From NCBI GenBank assembly GCA_037783415.1, contig JAZGTN010000073.1, positions 1,488,001-1,552,000 on the forward strand: 64,000 nucleotides of DNA. The letters are read 5' to 3'. Position 1 is the first letter of the stretch; every line of letters begins with the position of its first letter. Below, in pieces: positions 38,501-50,500 of the stretch. A program made the position numbers and the translations under genes. The DNA comes from Leptasterias polaris. Taxonomy: Eukaryota; Echinodermata; Asteroidea; Forcipulatida; Asteriidae. The notes beneath the pieces are model-generated. The model had not been told where the DNA came from, did not search any database, and saw only the letters and a list, made by a program, of their open reading frames with translations.

Positions 38501-41500
38501 ATCTCTGCGTTTCTTTTGATTTGGTTTCATTCTTCCCTCTCTCCTTCCCTGCTGCGCTGATCAACCTCTGCCACTCTGACGATGGCACAGCTATCTTTGG
38601 TGAGTATATGTAGCTAACATAATACAGCGCAGTTTACTCATTTGGCCTGATTTGTTATTTTGGAAGGAATGCCAATTTTCTGCTGTATCAAACCCTAAGA
38701 TTTTCTCGACTCAAATCAAATGACTTTTTTGGGAAATGTTGCGTTTTGTTTTACATAAACATAACTCAGTTGTGGATTAAATTACTGTGTACTGGCTGGT
38801 ACCACTTTTTGTTATACCTGCATTTCCTGGTTCTCTCCATTTGTGGGAGATATGTCTAAACATTCTCAAATGTTCTGATTTCGTTAGTGGTGCTTATTTA
38901 AAGGGTGAGAAATGTCAGAAATGTCGCATATTTATTAAGTCTGCCCGGTGGGAAAATGTAGATGTCAAGTATTTTTCCTTTCATCATGCCCATTGATCAA
39001 CTTCTTTAGTGTTGAGGATACTATTCCCAAAAGCTCCTGAAAATCTACAACTTATGGGATTCTCCAAAAAGTTGAATCGCCCTCATTTCAAAATACTTCC
39101 TAAAATGTTGACTCTAGTTTCAGACCTTTTTGCCCAGGGCCTGGAATTACAAAGGGGCCATGGCCTTTAGTTACCTGGTCTTGGCCTCGGTGCCCCTTCA
39201 AAAGTTTCCCATAGACTTCAAGATTTTCCAATGGAAGTGCTCTTTGGATAACGAAAATGGCATTGCCTTTTCATAGATTAAATTCCATGCCTGTCAACCC
39301 CCTGTTATTTCATTATCGGGGGGGGGGGGGGGGGGGGGGGGGGAAAAGAGCTATTGCAGATGGCTTTGCCAACCAAAACGGCTTGTGGTTATGGCATACG
39401 TTTTAACCCTAGTCTTTTAGGAGTTGAGGCCATTCCCACTTTTGGCATTTAGTTTATTATCACAGCAGTCAAAACAACCATGCTTTGGATTGGGCCTGAC
39501 TGATGGTAATAAGTTCTGGTGAACTTCCAGTAAACTAAAGATATGAGGAGTTTCCGAGCTATATCTACTAGGAGGTTGTTTTTTACTGAACTCCTTGGCA
39601 TTGACCAATGATCGCTCAAAACAAAACAAAAATTCCCAGCAGAAAATGTTGAATGAGTATTGAGAATGTTACAAATTACTTTGTATTCATCCTTTTGAGT
39701 TTTCTATGACTACGACTGGCATTCCTTAGGACTCGTAACTCAAAATTTTAACTGAGGAAACAATTTTAGGAAGACAAATCTCATGGTGCAACATAAGACA
39801 CAAAAAGAAGAATTTGTTTTTCTGAAAAATGCCCTTATACGATCAATACTCTGTCAATCATGCAATGTAGTATGGTCAATGTTGCGTCATGGTGCTGTAG
39901 AGTGTTTGACGGTTACGGATATTTGAGAGTTTGAGGTTTTTTTTCTGTATGAATAGAATCTGGAGATGGGATCCCTTCTAGATGAGTTCATGAACGAGTG
40001 GGATGATCGACGACACACGGTCGAGGTATTAGACAGCGGGAAATTGACGAGTAGACCGAAGGAGGATAGGAACAAGAACTGGGAACTTGGCGCCACAAAC
40101 GGAGATTCCCCTACATCAGGTAATACACCCCGTCCTGGGTCTCTTCATTTATCAAGCTCCTCTGGATCGGAGGGAGTGAGGTTAGCTCGAGGGGGTACGG
40201 GAGTGCTGCGGACATCCTCAAAAAAGAAAGGCACATCCGGTGCCGACGGTACTGCCGAGGAGAACTCGCCATACCTAACCCCATTGCATAATATGATCAT
40301 AAAAGATTCACCTTCCAATCCAGCTAAGACGTATAGGAGGGTACCGACTTCAAATGGTACCCCGCCGACTGCTGGAGGTGCTATGGGCGGTAGGGAGTCC
40401 CCAGATGATAGCTGTAGGGGGATTGAGGTACCAGATGTGAGGTTGAGGGTCAATTTAGACAGAGCGAGCAGTTTGAGGGATAGGAAGGATGAGGTGGCCT
40501 TCATGAGGTTGTCTACGTCACCATCTCAGAGGGCTGAGAATGATTATATAGATACCAGCAATCTGGTGAAATCCAACCCACAATCTCCAGCCATCGAGGC
40601 TTCATTGTCTCGTCAACCCTTCATATCCTCGATGTCAACCTCGTCCTCATCCTCATCAGAAAGAACCTCGAGCCCCTTGTCAATCAGTACACACCAGAAG
40701 TCTGCATCTGGAGACTGCTCAAACCCCAACGAGTACGAGGAACTCTCGGAGGCTACTTCCAATCCTCCTGAGGATGTCGTTTCCGAGATGCTTTCCAAAC
40801 CCCAAATCCGTAGTTACGATCCTCTCAAGGAAGTAGGTAGGAGTAAGAGTATGCGTGTCCCGGTCTCTCGCCCAACAATGGAAGATGTCTACACAAAGAG
40901 GAAGGGACAGTTTGGTCGCAGCCGAAGCCTGAAAGAGACAGCTGCAACAACACGCGCTGAAGAAGTCTATGCAAAACTGATAGGTGGTCGGATCAGTGGA
41001 TCATCTTTACCCATTCCTAGAGCCAGTCCACCTGTTTCTACGTCGTCCCTGGGTAAAGGCTCACCAGGGAAATCAAAGAACCCATTTGTAGAAATGACTG
41101 AGAGTCCAACAGAGAGTTCCTCTGGTCGACAGGTCGGTGTCTTGGAAAGGATGAGTTCTCATGAGAGTTCAGATGGGAGCAGTAGAGGTGGATGGCAAAA
41201 CAGCGCCTCCGATCGGGATTCTAGAGAATTGCAGTTTGGTCCGGGAGACCCGCTCGACGATAGCGTTGCTGCTGGCGACAACAGACAAGATGCTAATGTT
41301 GGGGTGCGAGCCTTGCGTAGTATATTCGACGCTCCGTCCTCACCACTAAAGATTGCTGAGGTAACTCAGCAGAAGCCTCCACCACCAAAGGTACCCCCTC
41401 GCAGCCGCCGCTCTCTAAAATCCACCGAAGCCGAAGTGGTGAAATCCCAAACTAACATAGAGTTACAGACACCAAGTGGGATAACCCATTCACCTAGAGG

Positions 41501-44500
41501 GTTGAACAATAACTACCCCCTCGATGGGGATACTGAGTTTGGAAGTCCGAAAGATCAGTCTGTTGTTGACACAAAGCTGAGTCCAAAAACAATTCAAAGC
41601 CTGGAGAGGGTCATGCCAAGGAGGGTTCGTCGACCGATCGGAGAGGGCAGGATCAAGAGACGTGGATCAAGTGACGTGAGTGACTCTGATAACGATTCTA
41701 ACGTCAAGCACCTGTCGGCTGATTTCACATCGCGAAGTTATGACGGAGACAGTTCCTCCGACGAAGCGACCGGCAAGTTTGTCACTGGAGAGATCGGTGT
41801 CGGTTATCCCTCCCGACCTCTGCCGGATTTACCAGAAGACCAGGTGAGATTTAGGCCAGAGGTCAAAGGTCATAGTTCATAGGGGGGGGTCTGCTTTTTA
41901 TTTTTATTTTTTTATAAAGCAGACCTTTCCAACTGTATTGAAACAAAGTCTTTTATTAGCGAGTTTTTACTTTTAGAAATGAGTCAAACTTTATTTGCAA
42001 AAGACAAACTCCATTAGCCATTTAAAAATGTGGTGGACACAATACGATGACACTATTTGGTTTGGGTAAAACTGTTCATATACACCCAAACTGAACAGTG
42101 CACTCCTACAGTGTCCACCATATCTCGAAAAGGTTTTAGGGGGGGTCACACTAGCTTGAAAATTGTTCAATCGAAAACAACTCGCAGGAAAGTAAAACAC
42201 CCTTTGCTTAGAAGGACTTTATTTCAAACTAAAGGATTGTTTTTAAATGCAGAGGATGCTTTACAAAAGATAAAACCTGCTCTTGGAAAGTATTTGCAAC
42301 TGTATTATTATGCATTTTGTTAAAATGTAGTTGTGCATAAAGTCATTATTTTGGCAGTGTGTATTTCATTACAAAAACATGATAGAGTGTCTGCTGTTTG
42401 AGTTTAATGATCCAATTATTCAGTAGCCATTTAAGCAGGTTAGATTTGCAGGCTTGGAATTTTATCTTTGAGAGGGCAAGGCCATTTTCATTTTGCAAAG
42501 GGCATTTCCAATGGAAAACTGAAAACTCTATGGGACACTTTTTGAAGGGGCACCAAGGCTAAAACCGGGGCAACAGAGCCCATGGCCACCGTGTAATTTC
42601 TAGGCCCGCTTTTAAACAGCGTCTGGTGCAATAACTTGATTGGTCATGAGTTGACTGCTTAAATTTGAATTTCTCGGACTTGAGACAGTTGCTATGGTAC
42701 ATGCTTCGGGGCAAGCTTTTGAATATACCTAGCAACCTCCAGATCAGCAAAGCCACCATCGCGATCGTGCCATACATATTCGCCGTCTCTTACATATAAC
42801 TTTGCGAAAGCTTGCCCCGAACCATATGACATTTAGCAACTGTCTTTAGCCTGAAGAATTAACAAACTTAAGCGGTCACTTCAAATTCATCTCTATGGTG
42901 AAGTTTTGAAAAACACACTGCCTTTCATAGCAATGCATTATAATTAAGATCATGATACTTTTCTGTTTTTACTTTCTGTTTAGAATTTTTATCAGGTGTA
43001 TTGAGACAAAAAATGCATTTTGTGTTGCATTGAGTTTTTTGTTTCTTACAAAGAAAGCACAATTCGTTTTGGACTTGATTTTTTTAAAACTGTGAATGTC
43101 TTCATAATGGGATGTTTTTTCTAACTTAAAGATATGTAGTTTGGCCACATGAATTGTATCTCTGTGTTTCTCTTGTTTGTGGCATGTCATCTACTGTATT
43201 CTCAACTTTTACATCTTAAAAAGATTTTTCTTGAACTGTGTGCTATGGACACTCAAATTACCCAATAAATGATGATGTTTGTGTGATATGTTTATTGGTA
43301 TTGTGCACTGTCACCGCTATTGGTGAGACATTGTGCCGGGCCAGTGGTGTTCATTTGCAGAGGGGTTGTGTTGTCATGATCAAAAAAGGCCTTTGAATGT
43401 ACATATAATTATAAACTCTCGCCCAATTACAGAACGTGCGCATGCGCTTTGTACGACGGGAGGGTGCGGGGGTGAAGTAACTGGTAGAGAGTTCTTAATT
43501 CCATGTACAGTCGCAGGGCTGCTTTGATCATGACGACCTGGCCCCTGTAAGGGAATACCAGTCAGACCTTCTTCATTGGATCTATGCAGAGAGCCTTTAC
43601 AGACAATGCTGTCCCCTGTAGCATTTCTCTTGAAGTTCATCAGATCGAAACGTTGAGTTGTTAAACAACTGCTTGTTTTCAGACCCACCACAGCAAATTA
43701 GAGATAACTACTGTACATGGTGTCACCCCAGAACCTTTGTTTCTGGGTTGTTCAACCACCGTGCAAATTTACAACTAAATACTCTACTAAATAGACCATA
43801 GTACTGATGACGTCACAGTCTGTTTACCACTTTGCAGGAGAATGGGATACCATTGTGCTTCTGCACAACTGTCGGAAATGAAGTACCCAGTTACCGCACT
43901 TAACGATAGGGTCATAAATTGATAAATACTCTGAAAATTAATGACCATAAAAACTTACTTAGTGAGAAGCACTGCAGCTGTTGATAGTATAAACTCCTTT
44001 GAAGTAATATCGTTTGGAAAAATTTTCACCCCAAAACATTTGGATCTGAGAAACGATTCATGCATGAATCGCTCGTCAAATTTCTCAGGGTTGGTGTCCC
44101 TTTCGTGAATGCTGCGGCCAGAGCCGCGGTTGGTACCCGCTGTCGCCTCGCTAAACGTGGATGGATTTGACATTCTTGTGAAAGTACCGGTACAGATTTT
44201 TGTGGCTGTTTTCTCAGCAAGCAGACGCTGTATCCAGCTGAAGCTTTTACATGTGACTTATATGGTATCTTTCTTTATACTTTTGCCTACAAATCAGCAT
44301 TACGTTGACAAGAACCCTATGACCCAAACCTTTAAGCAGTGCGGTAAACAAACCATGACATCATCAGTACAGGTCTGGGTCTAGTACCTTACCTTCCATT
44401 CTGAGGTTCAAATTTACCTGTGGGAATTCACCTTGCAAGTGCCCAACATTAGAATATAGTTACTTTTCAGAGGGTTAGGCTTTCTTCTGATTGGCCCAAA

Positions 44501-47500
44501 CGTGGACGTTCTTGAACTTGCAAAAACTCAGCTTTCTAAATGACACTCCTGATGTCTACATGTATGTTGAAATTTATTGTTACAATTTGTTGCAACCAAT
44601 CTCAGTAACAATTTTCAAACATATGTAATCAGGAAAAATCTTCAGAAAACCAGTTTTCTGATACCTACCATCAATGTAGCGCGAGTCACAGTGGGTAACA
44701 TTAACAGCATCCGTTACGGCTCGCTCTGTACAGATTCAATGTATGAGGTGTGACTGGGGTACATGATCTGGTACATGTACGTGTAGTGTGTGTAATTGTA
44801 CGAACCGAATTATCTCATTTCTATATCACTCCTGTATTGAATGTAGTGTGCTGTGGTCTGTGACATCTACATAGTTATTTGGTTTCATTCGAGCCAGCTA
44901 AAGGAGCAGTATACATGTTGTAGTGTCTCTACAGGAGAATGAGTATGGAACAATGAGTTTCAGTCTTCAGTTGAAGGCAACAGAGAAATATTTTTTTTCT
45001 TAGAAGGGTTGTTGAAAGTACAACAGGTCAGCTATAAAACACTGAGTCAATAGACCCCTCGCATATGACATCACCAGCTTAAACATCGCCCTCGCTGAAG
45101 TAATGTCATCATGGTCATAGATGATGTTCAATTTGTATCACAGTACATTGTACACTAGAGATAAGCTGACATGTGTGTGGTGTTCCCGACCACCCCGTGG
45201 TCTAAGAATATTTCACGAAATGATTAGTGTCTTCCATTAACTTTAAAAGGGTAGGTTTGGCAACTAAATTTCTAAATATAATGTTGACCTCTTGCATCGG
45301 CCGCCATTGCTGAGGTCAAACGATTGGGCGCGTGTGTCACGCAATGCGCAGCTCCCAGCCAATAATCCTGCTCGTAAGTGTGGGGTAATTCTACTGTCAT
45401 GTCCACTTCACACCAACTGGCTCCACTGATTACCAGAAACCAGTAGGAATTGCAGTGAGCTGGTGTTTCTTTGATGAAATGTGCAAGTAAAGTATAATAT
45501 TTGCTCTGGGCTTTTACATACGTTCTTCAAAGGCTATGGTCTTCTCCGAATTAAAAGTTTCTGTCATAGAAAACGCTCTTGAACGATGGAATTAGTGATT
45601 TTGGGTAGAACTACACACAAAGGTACATGTAAGCCAGCTTTAGAACCAGACGTAGCAAAAACTTTGGTTGTGCAGCAGATACGCACGCCTGTGATGCATG
45701 GACTTAACATCAGGATAGGGCTTCCTTTTATGACTTCAGTGAGGGCGCTGTTGGATTTGGTGATGTCATCTTACGCTAGGGGTATATTGACTATATTTTT
45801 ACTTTCACCAATCTTCCCGAGAAAAAAACCCACCACAACTCCAATGCCTTCACCTGAAGATTGAAACTCAGTGTTCCACACTCTTTCTCCTGTTGACTCA
45901 CGGCAAACACACTGCCCTAATGTCACGGACCACTTACAGCACGTTGTGAAGGGAACTTGTGTTGGATAAAAATACTTATTTACGACTTGCAAGTTTGAAT
46001 GAATTTCTGATTTCTGACTCATAACCCGTTTCTCTCCTGTTTTTTCCCCCACCTTTCTTCATTCCCTATGGTCTCATTATGCCTGCACCTGGATGGCCCC
46101 TGAATCTGCATTCCATTTTTCTACTCCTTGTCCCCCATTGGCTGTCTGGTTCCTGACCCTTGTTATTCACAAAATGGGCAATTCTTTGTGAACGGTTTGT
46201 CATTCATATTCTTCCCTCTCTCCTCGATGGCCCCTCACCATGTATAAACACCTGTTCCCTTCTTGACTCACACTGATTGTTTTTGAATGTATTAATGTGG
46301 GTGTTTATCTCATGAATGGCTTTTCTATCCATGTTCCTCCTTGACTATTTAATGCTTCCATCTGTAACGCTTTTTGATGTATCATTTTGATAAAAAACTC
46401 ATAATAATATCGGTGTGTTTTCTTCCATTGGTGTATTCTGTGTGTCAACAAATTGTATTTAATTTCTTGTCACGATAAACCAAAAATACAAATATTGTTT
46501 TTTTTATAGAATGACGAGATAATTCATCTATAACTTTGAATGTTTTAACTTCCTTTATATAACCATGTGTACATGTATGTACAACCCTTGTTTCTATTTA
46601 AATGTTGTAAAACCTAATCCGAGCAAAGAAAGAATGGCTGTTAAAAGGACGGAAAGACGTGGTGTAATAATGTTGCGGTTATCAGACCAATAGAGACAAA
46701 TTGAAAACTTTATTCCTGAAAGTCCCGAATCCCCCAAAATCCTCTCCAGGAAGCTGTCTGACTTTGTGAGGTGTTGTACGGCTGGGCCAAATAATAATTG
46801 GAAACTTCAGGAACACTAGGTGGCAGCAGACGGCTCTGCTCTCTGCACATACGGCATTCTGTAAAGTGCTTAATGTTATGGGATGTAAGCTAGTTACTGA
46901 AAAGGTTAAGGGCAAACCCTGAAACATTTGGGTGTTACCGTAGAGAGGTGGATTTTGGAGGATATGGGAGGGTCTGAAGACAAAGACATCAGCAGTGTAT
47001 AGTTAATTTACAAAAGTGCACAGGTAATATAACAATGGGATCAAGGATTGATTTAGAATTTGCACGAATTTGTATTTTATTGAAATGGTCTGTGGAAACT
47101 GTTGGAGTAAATGAACACTTGAACTGATGTTATGCCATTCTTTTTTAAGCCTACACACCCTCTGGTTAGAAAAATCTGATGGGCAACCTGATGAGTATAA
47201 ATAAGCCTTTCCAGAGGGATGTAAACTGATTCCTGTAATAGCCCTTTTTCTTTGTTCCGGTTGCTCTATTTATTATCCAATGTATATCATTGTTATATTA
47301 ATATAATTCATGTATTTACTTCAACTTGTAAATTTTGTAAAATTTCCTTTCCCTTTTGGTTTGTAATTCCTTTTGATAATGTTTCACAGTTTGGTTTTAA
47401 AAAAAGTACATGCACCCGAAGCATGTAAAAAAGGCAATTTGTTTTGAATATAAGCTTGTGCATAACTTTGCATGGTTTGCACAATTTCTGTTTACAAGAT

Positions 47501-50500
47501 GCCTCAAATTTTGTTTCTATCTCTTAACATTCGGCAAGCGTGCATTATTCTTGAGTTATTTACTTTTCAACTGCTGTGTTGCTTCTAGAATGTATTTCCA
47601 CTATGCAGCTTTTTTCTATTTCCAATTGACATCAATAACCGTCTTCTGCATTCTTAAAACATTTTACTTTTCAAGTAATTTTACCATAATCTTTGGACAC
47701 GATTGCAAACTCACAACAGTTATAGTTTGACCTACGTGTTGATTTTCCAAATTTATAAAACAAAAAGTTATTTCTCCCTTCTGCTGATTGTTGGTTGTTT
47801 TGAGAATTACATTTTGTTATTGATAGTTACAATTCAACATCTGCATTCAACGATTTTGTGCTCAAAGGTTAAACATTCACCACCTTATTTCCCTGAGCTA
47901 CTTCCATGTAGTAACAAACTGACTGTTAATTTGAAACACGATTTAAGTGAGACCTTTTTTGTCAGTAAATTGTACGTACTAACGAACGAGTCTCAACTAG
48001 TGGAGTAAAAAAAAAAATAATAAAAATTGAATCTAAGAAATCTTTGAGCAAAAAATCAGTGAAATTTATCATGTTTAGTTAACCTCTGCAAAACGCATGA
48101 TTTGGTCAATTCTGTCACGCTGTATGTCTCGTTTTTGTCTCTCCTTTCTTCATGTATACCAGACTAACCGACAAACTACCAGGAACCCCCTCCCCCTACC
48201 ACCAAGAGCCACCTCAAACTCTCCTCACACCCAGCGAACAGGCTTGGCAGGATCCCCTGGCTCCACTTCTAACGGTGTTACAATTCCGACTACTGAAGTT
48301 GAACGAGTGGAAATTGCCGAGTTTTCTGTATCCCGACAGACACCCCCACGGACACCGACGCGTACTACATTTGCAAACAGCGACAGTGACGATGAGGAGA
48401 GATATGCGCCGCCACCAACCCGCACAGATCTCAACGGTTCCCTACAACAAGGTCGAAAGCCTCCCATGGTCCGCAGCCACACTGTAGACGCTCCGACCCT
48501 CCCGAAGAGACATTCCACCAACCCTTTTGTTACGTCCTCCAGACCCCCTCTACTAACCAGTCAATCTCTTGATCTAGGGATTAGCAGCGATTCAGCAATG
48601 GCTAATCATGTCATTGCTTCCCCTGAAGATATCCGTCAGCTAATCCGGCGAGAGTCTGCTTCAAAAATGCAGATGTCCGAGAGTAGTAGCGATGATGAGA
48701 GTGATGACAGTGATGATTATATCGAATGCAGAATTGTTAAGGAAGATCTTAGTGATATGCCCAGAAGACCTCCACCCCCTATCCCCATACGGTCACCAGA
48801 AGGTGGCCCAGTGAGAATCTCAAAGGCGTCCATCAGCCTGGATGTTAAGATTCCGGCCCACCAAACCCAAACCCAAACCCAAACCTTGCCCTTCCGCGCT
48901 GAGCCCGTCAGAGCTCCGAAACCAGCAGAACTAATTCGAGAAACAGAGTACGAGATCATGAGGCCTCAAAGAGACTCTGTGTTCTTAAGTGAAACTGAGC
49001 AATTTAATTCGTTCTCCACACCTCCGAAGGACATACCTCTTGAAGAACGGGAGATCCCACCGCTGCCACCACTTCCTGGTACAGACCTAGGTGTCCTAAG
49101 TCGCAGTTGCAGTGCTAATTCATTCAGTAATTCCAATTGGGCCTCTGATCATCTGAGAGAGCGCCGAGGTACCATTGCCTCGACCAGACCCTCAGAAACC
49201 CTGAAGGAGGTTGAAGAGGGGCACGGCAGCCACCAAGGAACCAAAAGTTTGGATCGCCTGGAAAGGAAGTCCAGAAGCTTTGATGATCTTCAAGATGATG
49301 ATGTTTCCGGCCTTAAAGTTGCAGAGAGCTTGAATGATGTGCTCGCCCGTACATACAGATCTCCTACAGGTGGGTCTTGATGGTTATCTCGGATCCAGTT
49401 TTTATTTCTTAATACTTAATTTGGGTTGATTTGCTCGAGTGACAAAGGTTAAGGAAGTATAACTGCATCTTCGAAGAATGGTCTGTTGAGATCGTACCAA
49501 TCAATAAATCTCCGGTCAAGGGACCCAAGGGTCAATATTTATGTTTCAATTATAGCTTTACGGGGTTTTTTCTCCATTGTATGTGTTATTAAAAAGATCC
49601 CCAAAGTGGACATTTCTGATGAAGTATAGCTGCAGAGATTTCTCAAATGAAATGAAAACCACCAAGGGGAAGAAACAACTGATCTGCCTAATTTTGAATC
49701 TGAAAATTCTTTGAAATGTAATACCGTAAGATTAAAGGGGGCTTTATAGTTAACCTTTTCCAGGATTAAACAAATATTTGTTGTCAAGTTTTGTTTTCTT
49801 ATTTATCATTGAGCCTTGCAGTAAGCAAAATTTTGCCTTGATATTCATGTTTTGCATTTTTCCTTAACCCCTAGCTCAAAATCCCACATGCATCTACATC
49901 TCCCCCCGCCCCCAAACTGGTACGTACCCTCGGACCCAGAGGTCACCCCACTCTACCGGTCATCCCCAGATTCCTCGAGAGCCTCCACCTAGCATCGGCA
50001 ATCACACCCTCCCGCCTCCGCTTCCTCACAGACCCTCGGAGGACTACATCGACATGAGCAACCGGAAGAAGAAATGGGCAGGACCGGAGAATGGGCCAGC
50101 AGCTGGAAGTCAAAGAACTATTGATGTCCAGCTGGTGAGACGGGAGATACCTGAAGAGGTAAGATGATGAACCCTCCCTCTTAAGGAGGTACGAGAGAGG
50201 GCTAAGGAATGGATGGGTAGGAGAAACCCAGAGTGGTTTGGTTTTATTGTAAGGGGGAAAGGAAATCTGTTACCTCACTGACTTTTTGTTTTCATTTTGT
50301 TATTTTATAGCATGGATTCATTTGAAATGAGCTGAGTACAGTATTCAGATTGTATTTGGTACAAATGCTTAGCTTATTTTGATTGTCTGTTATTTTTACT
50401 GAAACTATTATATATTTTATCTACTGTCCTTGTTTTACAACCAGATGTGGGGCAGCAGGTCCAGGGATCACAGTAATTGCTTTGAAAGCATCCCTATTTT

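Noticed and set aside
39966..39983. Clathrin box LLDEF in exon 13
   Set aside because: The consensus needs a hydrophobic fourth residue and an acidic fifth; here they are Glu and Phe.
40145..40504. Antisense frame inside exon 13
   Set aside because: A shadow of the Ser-rich coding strand; no independent evidence.
45586..45864. Extra ACK tail exon with a Pro-rich end (RKKPTTTPMP)
   Set aside because: No acceptor before it or GT donor after it in a usable phase; exons 13 and 14 already join in phase.
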